This document shows, in pieces, positions 36,013-45,464 of a stretch of 64,000 bases of DNA. The position numbers were made by a program, and so were the translations under genes. Every line of letters starts with the position of its first letter. Positions within the stretch are counted from its first letter, which is position 1. Location of the stretch: the NCBI GenBank assembly GCA_028819195.1, contig JAPPMF010000009.1, positions 1 to 64,000 on the forward strand, read 5' to 3'. The notes beneath the pieces are model-generated. The model was not told where the DNA came from and searched no databases. It was given only the letters and a program-made list of their open reading frames with translations. This stretch comes from Bin55 sp028819195 (GTDB lineage Bacteria; Pseudomonadota; Gammaproteobacteria; Pseudomonadales; Azotimanducaceae).

Positions 36013-39000
36013 ATGATTGCTGCGATAATCGACTGGTCGATTAAAAATCGTACCATCGTACTCATCGGAACCTGCTTGCTCGTTGTCGGTGGCATTTATA
36101 GCATGCTCCGGACGCCGGTTGATGCAATACCGGATCTGTCTGATATCCAGGTCATTGTCAAGACAACTTACCAGGGTCAAGCACCTCGTGTCATTGAAGA
36201 ACAAGTAACCTATCCGCTTTCGGTGGCGATGCTGTCAGTTCCCAAAACGACTGCGGTCCGCGGTTATTCGTTTTTCGGCGATTCGTATGTTTATGTCATT
36301 TTTGAGGAAGGTACTGATATCTATTGGGCTCGGTCGCGCGTCTTAGAGTATTTAAACCAAGTTTCCAATCTGTTACCACCGGAAGTCACGCCGGCACTTG
36401 GTCCAGATGCAACCGGGGTCGGATGGGTCTACGAATACGCATTGCAGGACACTACTGGCGCACACGATCTCAGTCAACTACGCAGCATTCAAGATTGGTT
36501 CTTGAAATACGAACTGCAGGCTGTCGAAGGGGTGGCTGAAGTAGCAACTGTCGGTGGTATGGTTCGGCAGTATCAAGTTGTCGTCGATCCGAATCGACTC
36601 ATTGCCTACGGGATCACTCTAAAACAAATCAGCCAAGCGATACAACGCAACAACTCAGAAACCGGTGGTTCGGTTATTGAGATGGGAGAAGCTGAATATA
36701 TGGTACGTGCGAAAGGCTATCTGTCAAATACGACTGACCTGCAAAAAATTCCCTTGGGTGTGAGTGCTGCTGGTACCCCTTTGCAGCTAGAAGATGTTGC
36801 TGAAATTCGTATCGGACCACAAATGCGCCGCGGTATCGCTGAACTTGACGGTGAAGGGGAGGTAGTTGGTGGAATCGTGGTCATGCGCGTTGGCGAAAAC
36901 GCGTTATCAACGATAAGTGGGGTGAAACAACGTTTAAGTGAACTACAATCAAGCTTACCTGAAGGAGTCGAAATCGTTCCGACTTATGACCGCTCAAAAC
37001 TCATTAGTCGTTCAGTCAATAATTTAAGCATTACGCTCCTTGAAGAGTTCTTTATCGTCGCGCTAGTTTGTGCACTATTCCTATTTCACTTACGATCTTC
37101 ATTGGTGGTGATTCTTAGCCTACCAATCGCTATTCTTGGGGCGTTTGCGATTATGCGAGTTCAAGGAATCAACGCGAACATCATGTCTTTAGGCGGAATC
37201 GCGATAGCCGTAGGTGCGATGGTAGACGGTGCGATTGTGATGGTGGAAAACGCGCATAAAAAGCTAGAGGCTTATGGTCGCGAGAACAAAAACATTGATC
37301 AAGCTACGCGGTGGTTAGCCATCAGGGAAGCTTCGGTAGAACTCGGCCCACCAATTTTCTTCTCGCTACTGATTATTACCTTAAGTTTTTTACCAGTTTT
37401 TGCTTTAGAAGCGCAGGAAGGACGACTCTTTTCACCGTTAGCATTCACGAAAACCTACTCAATGGCAGCAGCCGCCATCTTGGCTATTACGTTAGTCCCT
37501 GTGTTAATGGGGTACTTCATTCGCGGCCGTACTTTTGCTTCTTCGACTAATCCAGTCAACCGAGTGCTCGAATATGGCTATCGCCCTATACTCAATGGCG
37601 TATTACGTTTCCCAAAAACGACACTACTCCTTAGTGTCTTGGTCTTTGTGGCTGGTATGTGGCCCGTGACTAAATTAGGTTCGGAGTTTATGCCGCCGCT
37701 GGATGAAGGAGATCTGATGTACATGCCTTCGACTCATCCAGGGATTTCGATCGACAAAGCGCGAGAGTTGTTACAGCAGACGGATAAATTGATTCGTAGC
37801 GTACCGGAAGTGGAAAACGTTTTTGGTAAAGTCGGTCGGGCTGAAACCGCTACAGACCCAGCTCCACTTACCATGATCGAGACTACGATTCAGTTAAAAC
37901 CACAGGCAGAATGGCGCGAAGGTGTAACCTCTGATGACATTCGTGACGAGCTCAACCGGCGTGTGAGTATTCCAGGCGTCAATAACGCCTGGGTGATGCC
38001 GATTCGTACTCGAATCGATATGCTAGCAACAGGCATAAAAACGCCGGTTGGAATCAAGGTTTCCGGTCCAGATCTTGGCGTAATAGAAGAGGTAGGTACA
38101 GCGATCGAAGATGCTCTTGCAGACGTAGACGGTACGGCATCGGTATTCGCTGAACGAGTAACCGGTGGTCGCTACGTCGATGTCGATATTAATCGGGATA
38201 AAGCCGCCCGGTATGGGCTTAACGTTGACGACCTCCAAGAAATCGTTCGCACAGCGATTGGTGGTATGAACGTGTCACAAACCGTTGAAGGTTTGGAACG
38301 ATACCCCATCAGTGTTCGCTATCCTCAATACTATCGTAATTCACTCGAAAATCTACGAGAACTACCCATCGTAACGGCCCAGGGTGCTCGCATTGCATTA
38401 GCGGATGTCGCGACGGTTCAGGTTGTCGACGGTCCACCGATGATTAAGAGCGAAAATGCTCGACCTAGTGGTTGGTTGTTTGTCGACATCGTCGGCAGAG
38501 ACTTGGGATCTTACGTAGCCGAAGCTAGGGAAGTTGTGAAACAAACTGTTGACTTACCGCCTGGTTATGCGTTGAATTGGACTGGACAGTATGAATATCT
38601 CTTACGAGCGCAGCAAAGGTTGAGTGTGATCGGTCCCCTCACGTTAGGTATCGTAATAGTTCTACTCTTTTTTGCGTTCAGAAGATTTTCTGATGTATTG
38701 CTAATCATTGTTACTTTACCTTTTGCATTGATCGGCGGTGTGCTATTGCTTTATCTTCTCGAATTTGACGTTTCGGTGGCTGTTGGAGTTGGTTTCATTG
38801 CGCTTGCCGGAGTCGCGGTCGAACTCGGAGTGGTCATGCTCACTTATATGAACCGAGCCTTAGAAAGTCGTTTCGAACTAGTACGGGAGGAAAATCGCAA
38901 ACTCACGCGAGAAGACATTATCGGTGCTATTCGCGATGGTGCGTTACGCCGTATACGTCCTATCGTTATGACCACCTTGACTGTGATCCTAGGGTTATTG

Positions 39001-39180
39001 CCAATAATGCTTGATCACGGCACAGGTTCCGAAATGATGCAGCGGATCGCGACGCCAATGTTTGGCGGTATGATCAGTGCAACGTTGTTGACGATTGTTA
39101 TTCTGCCCGCGCTCTATTTGCTGTGGAAGAATTTCTCGCTGGTTAGACTGTCTCGAACGGCGTTAGTAGAAGAGACTTGA
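36013..39180 (+). CDS. cusA: Cu(I)/Ag(I) RND efflux pump CusA
   Basis: This 1055-residue heavy-metal RND transporter uses proton flow to expel copper(I) or silver. It has twelve membrane helices with two large periplasmic loops. Signatures include TPVDAIPDLSDIQVI near 35, GAMVDGAIVMVEN in helix 4 (proton-relay acid), and SEFMPPLDEGDLMYMP and IRTRIDMLATGIKTPVGIK. The latter blocks hold the methionines of the metal path (equivalent to M573, M623 and M672 in E. coli). It follows cusB after 235 nt, which contains a hairpin AGTTCC/GGAACT near 35793 but no gene, so expression may be tuned there. Metal specificity is assigned from the Met residues and the CusF domain. Confidence 0.95.
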   Translation: MIAAIIDWSIKNRTIVLIGTCLLVVGGIYSMLRTPVDAIPDLSDIQVIVKTTYQGQAPRVIEEQVTYPLSVAMLSVPKTTAVRGYSFFGDSYVYVIFEEGTDIYWARSRVLEYLNQVSNLLPPEVTPALGPDATGVGWVYEYALQDTTGAHDLSQLRSIQDWFLKYELQAVEGVAEVATVGGMVRQYQVVVDPNRLIAYGITLKQISQAIQRNNSETGGSVIEMGEAEYMVRAKGYLSNTTDLQKIPLGVSAAGTPLQLEDVAEIRIGPQMRRGIAELDGEGEVVGGIVVMRVGENALSTISGVKQRLSELQSSLPEGVEIVPTYDRSKLISRSVNNLSITLLEEFFIVALVCALFLFHLRSSLVVILSLPIAILGAFAIMRVQGINANIMSLGGIAIAVGAMVDGAIVMVENAHKKLEAYGRENKNIDQATRWLAIREASVELGPPIFFSLLIITLSFLPVFALEAQEGRLFSPLAFTKTYSMAAAAILAITLVPVLMGYFIRGRTFASSTNPVNRVLEYGYRPILNGVLRFPKTTLLLSVLVFVAGMWPVTKLGSEFMPPLDEGDLMYMPSTHPGISIDKARELLQQTDKLIRSVPEVENVFGKVGRAETATDPAPLTMIETTIQLKPQAEWREGVTSDDIRDELNRRVSIPGVNNAWVMPIRTRIDMLATGIKTPVGIKVSGPDLGVIEEVGTAIEDALADVDGTASVFAERVTGGRYVDVDINRDKAARYGLNVDDLQEIVRTAIGGMNVSQTVEGLERYPISVRYPQYYRNSLENLRELPIVTAQGARIALADVATVQVVDGPPMIKSENARPSGWLFVDIVGRDLGSYVAEAREVVKQTVDLPPGYALNWTGQYEYLLRAQQRLSVIGPLTLGIVIVLLFFAFRRFSDVLLIIVTLPFALIGGVLLLYLLEFDVSVAVGVGFIALAGVAVELGVVMLTYMNRALESRFELVREENRKLTREDIIGAIRDGALRRIRPIVMTTLTVILGLLPIMLDHGTGSEMMQRIATPMFGGMISATLLTIVILPALYLLWKNFSLVRLSRTALVEET

Positions 39181-39183
39181 AAT

Positions 39184-39777
39184 TTACAAACGCCGACGAA
39201 ACAAATAATTCCAGATTTGATGCCCAGCTTGTTCAGCTTTGATTTCGTACCGAGTCTTGGAACGGTAATCCGCCGATTCGAGGCTAGTACCAGCAAAAGA
39301 ACTAGTCATAACCATTTCGATCTGGTTGGCGTAATCCTCCCAATCGGTTGAAATATAGATCTCCACATCGGTGGCGAGTTTATCGTTCAGGAGTCCGACG
39401 AATTCTTCATTGATTAGGCGGCGAAAGTGATGGCGGCGTTTGGGCCAAGGATCTGGAAATAAAACATAGAGTAAATTGATACTGCGATCTGGTAAGTGTT
39501 CCAACACACTGATCGCATCGGTCTCGAGAATGTGTACATTGTCAAGTGTTTTGCTCTCACATTCTTGAATCAAAGCACCAATACCGGGACGATATACGTC
39601 AATCCCAATGCAAGTCCAATCTGATCTCTCATGCGCAAATGAAGCAAGAACTTTACCATCCCCAAAGCCAATTTCGACAAATAAATTGGACGCCTGCTCT
39701 GCGAGGGAACATAAGTCTTCTAATTCGACAGAATAATGTTCACGTTTGGCATAGCCCTTGGCTTGACCGACGGACAT
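39184..39777 (-). CDS. trmB: tRNA (guanine-N7)-methyltransferase
   Basis: This 197-residue enzyme makes m7G46 in tRNA. SAM binding is in VEIGFGDGKVL, the catalytic-region motif is LFPDPWPKRRHHFRR, and TDWEDYA lies near the C-terminus, all diagnostic of TrmB. The ATG at 39777 gives a protein shorter at the N-terminus than E. coli TrmB. The upstream in-frame codons (back to a stop at 39850) read RITRF-x-QLYVRRNK, matching the family's RRIRSFVRRxGR, but contain no ATG, GTG or TTG. The true start may be a rare codon or a base may be wrong. It converges on cusA. Confidence 0.93.
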   Translation of the reverse strand: MSVGQAKGYAKREHYSVELEDLCSLAEQASNLFVEIGFGDGKVLASFAHERSDWTCIGIDVYRPGIGALIQECESKTLDNVHILETDAISVLEHLPDRSINLLYVLFPDPWPKRRHHFRRLINEEFVGLLNDKLATDVEIYISTDWEDYANQIEMVMTSSFAGTSLESADYRSKTRYEIKAEQAGHQIWNYLFRRRL

Positions 39778-39868
39778 ACGCTTGTTCCGGCGGACGTATA
39801 ACTGACGGAAACGGGTAATGCGCGGTGAAGAGGTGTTTACCCCGGGGTCCTAGTTAGGAAACGTTGAC

Positions 39869-40723
39869 TTAGGCGACGAGTAAATGTCCTCGAATCTTAT
39901 CCATTGCTGCACTTTCTAGCTGGCGTATTCGTTCGGCTGAAACACTAAACTGATCAGCTAGTTCGTGCAAGGTCGCTTTTTGTTCCGAAAGCCACCGAGA
40001 TTGCAAAATGGTGCGGCTGCGTTCGTCTAGACTTTGCAGTGCCGTATATAAACGTTGATTCTGTTGGTTATCCCAGTCTTCTTGCTCTAGTGCGGCCTCG
40101 GCCGTCGGTGCGTCATCGACTAAAGTATCAATCGGTGCAAACGAATTTTCATCGTCTGGATTATCGGGGACGTCGATTGGCATATCGTTGTACGCCAAAC
40201 GACTTTCCATCAAGGACACGTCTTTAGGACGTACACCTAACTCTTCGGCGATGGTTTCAGTTTCTGCCTTGGTCAGCCATCCTAATCGCTTCTTGGCTTC
40301 CCGTAACTTAAAGAATAGTTTGCGCTGTGCTTTGGTTGTAGCGATCTTAACGATCCGCCAGTTGCGAATGATAAAGTCGTGAATTTCCGCGCGAATCCAG
40401 TGTACGGCGAACGACACTAAGCGAACACCGACATTCGGATCAAATCGTTTCACAGCTTTCATTAGACCGATATTTCCTTCTTGGATTAAGTCGGCATCTG
40501 CTAAACCGTAGCCGCGATAAGTCCTGGCGATATGCACGACAAATCGCAAGTGGCAAATGATGAGTTCTCGTGCGGCTTCGACGTCTTGTTCGTCATAAAA
40601 GCGGCGGGCGAGTACTTGTTCTTCTTCTGCCGACAGAATTCGAAACGAGTGAACCGTATTGATATACGACTGAATATCGCTACCTGGCGATAAACTAGCT
40701 GTTGAAACTAAAGTTGTACTCAT
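39869..40723 (-). CDS. rpoH: RNA polymerase heat-shock sigma factor RpoH
   Basis: This protein of about 284 residues is a group 2 sigma factor of the sigma-32 type. Region 2 runs through RFVVHIARTYRGYGL, LIQEGNIGLMKAVKRFDP and SFAVHWIRAEI. The RpoH-specific box reads QRKLFFKLR. Region 4.2 ends with HELADQFSVSAERIRQLESAAMDKIR. It would direct transcription of heat-shock genes. Length matches E. coli RpoH (284). I chose ATG 40723 rather than TTG 40729. The upstream ftsYEX cluster usual in enterics is not present; the divergent neighbour is amt. Confidence 0.95.
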   Translation of the reverse strand: MSTTLVSTASLSPGSDIQSYINTVHSFRILSAEEEQVLARRFYDEQDVEAARELIICHLRFVVHIARTYRGYGLADADLIQEGNIGLMKAVKRFDPNVGVRLVSFAVHWIRAEIHDFIIRNWRIVKIATTKAQRKLFFKLREAKKRLGWLTKAETETIAEELGVRPKDVSLMESRLAYNDMPIDVPDNPDDENSFAPIDTLVDDAPTAEAALEQEDWDNQQNQRLYTALQSLDERSRTILQSRWLSEQKATLHELADQFSVSAERIRQLESAAMDKIRGHLLVA

Positions 40724-40910
40724 ACTCAATTTGTTGTTTTCAATACTTATATTATACGTATTTAGCAGTCTGCCTTCAAGAGTGCTAATTAAATATAGTT
40801 GCTTTGTTCTTGCTTCCCAACGACTAATATGGGGTCGATTCGCAAATTTTCAAGGGGCAGATTCATATCTTTTGAGTAATTCTCATTCATTTCATTTATC
40901 ATTATTGTTT

Positions 40911-40928
40911 TGAACGCGTTTGCGTTCA
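40911..40928 (+). promoter_or_regulatory. hairpin in the amt leader
   Basis: TGAACGC (40911-40917) and GCGTTCA (40922-40928) form a perfect 7-bp stem with a GTTT loop, ending about 9 nt before the AGAGGAG ribosome site of amt. It could influence translation of amt or mark an operator. No sigma-54 GG-N10-GC element was recognised in the same region. Confidence 0.35.
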
Positions 40929-40956
40929 TTCTTTGTAGAGGAGAAAAACATACACC

Positions 40957-42372
40957 ATGCAAAAATTAACGGGGATTTTATCTCACCAAACTAACCGAAT
41001 TGTCATTAGTGTTGGGCTAGTAACTTGCTTAATTGCGCTGCCGTTGACGGCATCGATGGCTGGCGGTACGCAGTATGTGTTGAACAGTTTTGCTTTCTTA
41101 ATCTGGGGCGCGTTAGTAATGTGGATGTGTGCCGGTTTTACCATGCTGGAAGCTGGTTCCGTACGGACTAAAAATGCTTCCGTTATTTGTATTAAGAATA
41201 TCGGTCTATTTTCAATCGCCTGCATCAGTTACTACGTTATTGGTTATGACTTGATGTACAACGTTGGTGAAGGTGGTTTAGGTTTAATAGGAGTGCCTGA
41301 TTTTGCGAAATTTGGCTACACACCCTCCGATGCCGAGGTTGCCATGTTAGGGTCGGGCGATACCGCTGCATCGGCACCCGCCGACCAAGGTCATGCGACG
41401 ATGTCTGATTGGTTCTTCCAAATGGTCTTTGTCGCCACAACGGCTTCCATCGTCTCGGGGGCACTTGCAGAACGAGTCCGACTTTGGTCATTTTTTGCTT
41501 TCATACTAGTACTAGTAACCTTTATATATCCGGTGGTCGGCGCCATGACTTGGGGTGGTGGGTTCCTCGACAGTCGGTTTGGGTTTGCCGACTTTGCCGG
41601 TTCCACGATCGTGCATTCGACTGGAGGTTGGGCCGCACTCGCAGGGATCCTTTTGCTTGGACCTCGGATCGGTAAGTTTCGTAAAGACGGCTCGGTGCAT
41701 ATGACACCGCCTTCAAACGTTCCCATTGTTACGTTGGGAGTATTCATTCTATGGTTCGGATGGCTAGGATTTAATGTTGGGTCAGTATTGGCGTTAGATG
41801 GTCCAGTCCACGCGACGATCATGAGTAACGTAATCGCGAATACCGTAATCGCTGGTGCGGCAGGGGTAATCGCCGTGCTGTTTTTCTCAAAAATAATCCT
41901 CGGCCACATGAGTATTTTGGCAGTCCTGAACGGTGCAATTGCTGGTTTAGTCGCTATCACTGCGGGACCGGATTTTCATAACATGATTTGGTTAGCCGCG
42001 CTAATTGGTGCAATTGGAGGCATTGTCTGTTTGCTTTGTATCCGACTATTTGATGTGCTTAAATTAGACGACGTCGTGTCAGCCATCCCTGCTCATTTGG
42101 CAGCCGGAATCTGGGGAACCTTGGCGGTTTCCTTTACCCATGGTGTCTCATTCTTAAACCAACTCATCTCGATAGTTATTGTGGGCGTGTTTGTGTTTAG
42201 CGTGTCTTTACTAGTTTGGTGGATCATTCAGCAAACCATAGGCTTGCGAATCTCTCGACAGGTTGAAGAAGTAGGTCAAGATGTTGCTGAACTCAAGATT
42301 GAAGCCTATCCAGAATTCGTACAGATTCCGGATCATCAAATGTATGAAGAAGACGACGACGAAGCTGCTTAG
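40957..42372 (+). CDS. amt: ammonium transporter Amt
   Basis: This 471-residue transporter conducts ammonium across the inner membrane. It has an N-terminal signal-like segment, then eleven expected helices. Characteristic blocks are MWMCAGFTMLEAG, DWFFQMVFVATTASIVSGALAER, the first pore His in VHSTGGWAALAG, and the second pore His in AIPAHLAAGIWGT. The C-terminal cytoplasmic tail (about 425-471) is where a GlnK protein would dock, but glnK is not adjacent as it usually is. AGAGGAG precedes the ATG. A strong terminator follows, so it is monocistronic. Confidence 0.95.
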   Translation: MQKLTGILSHQTNRIVISVGLVTCLIALPLTASMAGGTQYVLNSFAFLIWGALVMWMCAGFTMLEAGSVRTKNASVICIKNIGLFSIACISYYVIGYDLMYNVGEGGLGLIGVPDFAKFGYTPSDAEVAMLGSGDTAASAPADQGHATMSDWFFQMVFVATTASIVSGALAERVRLWSFFAFILVLVTFIYPVVGAMTWGGGFLDSRFGFADFAGSTIVHSTGGWAALAGILLLGPRIGKFRKDGSVHMTPPSNVPIVTLGVFILWFGWLGFNVGSVLALDGPVHATIMSNVIANTVIAGAAGVIAVLFFSKIILGHMSILAVLNGAIAGLVAITAGPDFHNMIWLAALIGAIGGIVCLLCIRLFDVLKLDDVVSAIPAHLAAGIWGTLAVSFTHGVSFLNQLISIVIVGVFVFSVSLLVWWIIQQTIGLRISRQVEEVGQDVAELKIEAYPEFVQIPDHQMYEEDDDEAA

Positions 42373-42400
42373 ACTGCGTTAAAAATTATTTCATAGTTAA

Positions 42401-42426
42401 AACAGGCTCATCCGAGCCTGTTTTTT
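42401..42426 (+). terminator. Rho-independent terminator of amt
   Basis: AACAGGCTC (42401-42409) pairs with GAGCCTGTT (42414-42422) around a 4-nt loop, followed by a T-run to 42426. The upstream A-run makes it usable on the minus strand as well, where it would end the transaminase transcript. Confidence 0.92.
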
Positions 42427-42442
42427 CTTGTTGTCGGAGACA

Positions 42443-43837
42443 TCAGGTGAATTGAGATAGTTCGTCAATCGTGGCGCGTAGAGCGCGTGCAAACTTGTCG
42501 AACAACTCGTCAATTTGGGAATCACTAATCACTAAGGGGGGACAGAAACAAATCACGTCTCCTAACGCACGTACGATTAAGCCTTGTTCGGCACAGTGAT
42601 GCAAACACTTCTGACCGGCGGCCACTTCCTTTGGGAACGACTGTTTCGTCGCGACATCCTTTACCAGTTCAATCGCACCGATTAGACCAATTCCCCGTAC
42701 ATTACCTACGTATTGATACTCTTCAAATTTTCGTAGCCGTTCTTGGAACTGTATGCTTTTAGTCTCGACTTGTCGGTAAAGATCAAGTTCTTCGATGAGT
42801 TCAATGTTTCTTAACGCTACAGCAGTGCAAACCGGATGACCCGTATAGGTGAACCCATGTCCGAATACACCGGATTGGCGAGTCCCATCTGCCACGACGT
42901 CATAAATGGAATCAGGTACTAAAACAGCGCTTAACGGAAGATAAGCACTGGTTAACGCTTTAGCAAGACTAATGGTTGTCGGTTTAAGGTCGAATGTCTC
43001 AAACCCAAAAGGCTTCCCCGTTCTACCAAAACCACAAATGACCTCGTCGTCGATAAACATGATGTCGTAATAGTCAAGAATCTGTTGAACTTTCTCAAAG
43101 TAACCGGCGGGAGGTACAATCACGCCACCGGCACCCATCACCGGTTCGGCGATGAATGCAGCAATAGTTTCAGGTCCTTCAAATAAGATCAGTTCTTCAA
43201 GTTCATGTGCTAGGCGTGTACTAAAAGTTTCTTCGTCTTCGCCTTCTTGTCCAGATCGGTAAAAATTTGGATTGGTCGTGTGAAGGATTCCAGGTATTGG
43301 TAGGTCAAACTGGTAGTGGAATGGCGGAAGTCCTGTTAAACTACCAGCAGCGACGGTTGAACCGTGATAACCACCCCAACGGGAAATGATTTTCTTTTTC
43401 TCCGGTTTACCAATAAGATTGTGGTAGAGCCAAATGAGTTTGATTTGGGTATCGTTTGCGTCGGACCCGGACAAGCCAAAGAATACTTTCCCATTTTTTA
43501 TAGGGGTCATTGACAAAAGTTTTTCGGCTAAGATAATGCTAGGTTCGTTGGAAATACCTGCGAAAAGTGGGGAGTAAGATAGTGTTTCGATTTGTTTGTG
43601 GGCTGTCTTTGCTAACTCTTCGACGCCATACCCCAAGGCGGTACACCATAAACCAGCCATAGCTTCAAGGTATTGCTTCCCTTGTGAATCCCAAACATGC
43701 ACTCCTTGAGCACGCGCACGAACCGTCGGTCCTTCAACCGGAAGTGTTGCTAAATTCGTTGCTGGATGTAGGATGGATCGAAGATCTCGGTACTCCAAAG
43801 AGTCTTCAGAATATGGCAGGGATGTCGAGTCACTCAT
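42443..43837 (-). CDS. class III omega-aminotransferase
   Basis: This 464-residue PLP enzyme is a class III aminotransferase that moves an amino group from an omega-amine (such as beta-alanine, taurine or putrescine) to pyruvate or a similar acceptor. Visible markers are GLWCTALGYG, the GSDAND phosphate-binding block, RWGGYHGSTVAAGSL, FIAEPVMGAGG, the Asp in FIDDEVICGFGRTG that holds the PLP ring nitrogen, and the Schiff-base Lys in LAKALTS. Length is typical. The precise substrate cannot be told from sequence. It stands alone, divergent from thiD with a 116-nt gap, so linkage to thiamine is not implied. Confidence 0.9.
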   Translation of the reverse strand: MSDSTSLPYSEDSLEYRDLRSILHPATNLATLPVEGPTVRARAQGVHVWDSQGKQYLEAMAGLWCTALGYGVEELAKTAHKQIETLSYSPLFAGISNEPSIILAEKLLSMTPIKNGKVFFGLSGSDANDTQIKLIWLYHNLIGKPEKKKIISRWGGYHGSTVAAGSLTGLPPFHYQFDLPIPGILHTTNPNFYRSGQEGEDEETFSTRLAHELEELILFEGPETIAAFIAEPVMGAGGVIVPPAGYFEKVQQILDYYDIMFIDDEVICGFGRTGKPFGFETFDLKPTTISLAKALTSAYLPLSAVLVPDSIYDVVADGTRQSGVFGHGFTYTGHPVCTAVALRNIELIEELDLYRQVETKSIQFQERLRKFEEYQYVGNVRGIGLIGAIELVKDVATKQSFPKEVAAGQKCLHHCAEQGLIVRALGDVICFCPPLVISDSQIDELFDKFARALRATIDELSQFT

Positions 43838-43953
43838 AGAATTGAAACCTGAAGATAAAAACGATTAGATTTGGATTGTAATCTGGAAAACTTGTAAGTA
43901 TCGAATTACGCTAGTGTTTAGAACAAAAAAATAAACGTATCTATGGTATTGCC

Positions 43954-44736
43954 ATGAAAAATATTTTGTGCATTGGGGGATCTGATTCCTCAGGGTTTGC
44001 GGGAATACAGGCCGACCAAAGGGTTACCCACACCCATGGACTCCATACACTGTTTGCAGTGACTGCGGTTACTTCTCAGAGAGTTGACGAAGTCGAGATG
44101 ATTTCACCGATGTCGAGCGCGAGTATACAGTCACAACTAAAGAGTAACGTGGAGAATTTTGATGTCAGTTGTGTGAAATCCGGCATGATCCCGTCAGCAA
44201 CGGCGGTCAATGCAATCGCATCTGTTCTTAACACAAGTGAACGCGCTTTTGCATATGTATTGGATCCAGTATTACGAACAAGTTCCGGTGCGAACCTTAT
44301 TGACATCAATGGTAAAGAAGCGCTCGTGGATCAGCTTTTTCCAATCGCGACTGTAATTACTCCTAATGTAATAGAAGCAGAAGTTCTCACCGGTCACAAA
44401 ATCGAGAATGTCGAGCAACAGCACCAGGCCGCTCGATCACTTTTGCAAACTGGGTGCCGTGCAGTGTTGATTAAAGGGGGCCACTTAAGAGAAAGCCTAG
44501 GAACTGATTTTTTGTTACTCCAAGAACAACCAGACACGGCGATTATTATTGAAGGAACCGCCGTTCAAGATCGGAGTGTCAGGGGAACGGGATGTGCCTA
44601 TGCTACTGCCATTGCTTGTGGTCTAGCTGAAGGAAATTCGTTGGTCGATTCCGTACAACGTGCTAAGCAATTTATACAACGAGCGATTGAACAGGCACTG
44701 CTTGTTCCTGGAAACGGTTGGTTACTAGGACCTTAG
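43954..44736 (+). CDS. thiD: hydroxymethylpyrimidine (phosphate) kinase
   Basis: This 260-residue enzyme phosphorylates 4-amino-5-hydroxymethyl-2-methylpyrimidine (HMP) twice to HMP-PP. The ribokinase-fold motifs are IGGSDSSGFAGIQAD at 7-21, LDPVLRTSSGA in the middle, TPNVIEAEVLTG, and VRGTGCAYATAIA with the anion hole and catalytic residue position. In the last motif, Cys-Ala-Tyr replaces the usual C-T/A-x sequence. No Shine-Dalgarno precedes the ATG. It heads the thiamine cluster. No TPP-riboswitch core was seen upstream. Confidence 0.95.
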   Translation: MKNILCIGGSDSSGFAGIQADQRVTHTHGLHTLFAVTAVTSQRVDEVEMISPMSSASIQSQLKSNVENFDVSCVKSGMIPSATAVNAIASVLNTSERAFAYVLDPVLRTSSGANLIDINGKEALVDQLFPIATVITPNVIEAEVLTGHKIENVEQQHQAARSLLQTGCRAVLIKGGHLRESLGTDFLLLQEQPDTAIIIEGTAVQDRSVRGTGCAYATAIACGLAEGNSLVDSVQRAKQFIQRAIEQALLVPGNGWLLGP

Positions 44737-44739
44737 ACG

Positions 44740-44771
44740 TAGGATGAGAATCTACTCGAACTATCGTCCTA
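44740..44771 (+). promoter_or_regulatory. weak stem-loop between thiD and thiE
   Basis: TAGGATGA (44740-44747) pairs over 8 bp (one G-U) with TCGTCCTA (44764-44771) around a 16-nt loop. No T-tract follows, so it is not a clear terminator, and it does not contain the TPP-aptamer CUGAGA/ACCUGA cores. It may modulate read-through between the genes. Confidence 0.25.
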
Positions 44772-44828
44772 AATGAAAGCTACGGTAATTGAGTCTACAT
44801 TTAATCGAGGACTAGGAGAAGCTAAGCT

Positions 44829-45464
44829 ATGCAACAACTTTGTCTCCATGTAATTACCGATGAAATATTGCAGTCTCGTTTTACCCATCAGGGCCTAACG
44901 CGTCTGTGTAGTGAAGGCGGTGCTGACTTCATTCAGTTTCGAGAAAAACGTGCAATGTCTCTACAACAACGTTTCACCGTTGCGGGAGTAATGCATGCGC
45001 TATGTGAGTCGAGCCAAACTTGTAAATTAATCATCAATGACGACGTCAATTTAGCTCGAACTATCGATGCCTTTGGAGTCCATCTCGGCTCACAGGACAT
45101 GGATATCGAATCGGCCCGAAAAATTCTTGGCAAACAAATGGTCATTGGGCGAACCGTTAATACACTAGAAGAACTAGACTCACAAACAGACGTGCCGGCC
45201 AACTACTTCGGAGTTGGACCAGTGTTTGGTACAAAATCGAAAACCAACGCAGCTTCGACCTTGGGTCTAGCTACACTTAGACGCATTGTTCAAAATAGTC
45301 CGATTCCCATTATCGCCATAGGTGGTATTCAACTAGACAACCTTGAAAAAGTACTTGACACTGGAGTCGCCGGAGTCGCGGTACTCTCTAATATCGTCTT
45401 AGCAAAGGATCCAGCAGAAAAAACTGCTCAATTTAAACAGATTCTGAGTTCGCGAGGACCATAA
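44829..45464 (+). CDS. thiE: thiamine-phosphate synthase
   Basis: This 211-residue TIM-barrel enzyme joins HMP-PP and the thiazole phosphate carboxylate to give thiamine phosphate. Signatures are the N-terminal HVITDE, FIQFREKRAMS with the pyrophosphate-binding Arg/Lys, LIINDDVNLA, FGVHLGSQD, YFGVGPVFGTKSK (loop with the TxTK-equivalent) and IAIGGIQLDN. Length matches ThiE (about 210). AGGAG lies 9 nt before the ATG. It abuts the next gene with no gap. Confidence 0.95.
   Translation: MQQLCLHVITDEILQSRFTHQGLTRLCSEGGADFIQFREKRAMSLQQRFTVAGVMHALCESSQTCKLIINDDVNLARTIDAFGVHLGSQDMDIESARKILGKQMVIGRTVNTLEELDSQTDVPANYFGVGPVFGTKSKTNAASTLGLATLRRIVQNSPIPIIAIGGIQLDNLEKVLDTGVAGVAVLSNIVLAKDPAEKTAQFKQILSSRGP

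Noticed and set aside
36013..39180. Cobalt-zinc-cadmium pump (CzcA)
   Set aside because: The Met-containing motifs and the CusF-type domain in the adaptor point to Cu(I)/Ag(I), not divalent metals.
41391..41960. 189-codon minus-strand frame inside amt
   Set aside because: It is fully antisense to a clear Amt gene and has no ribosome site or family resemblance.
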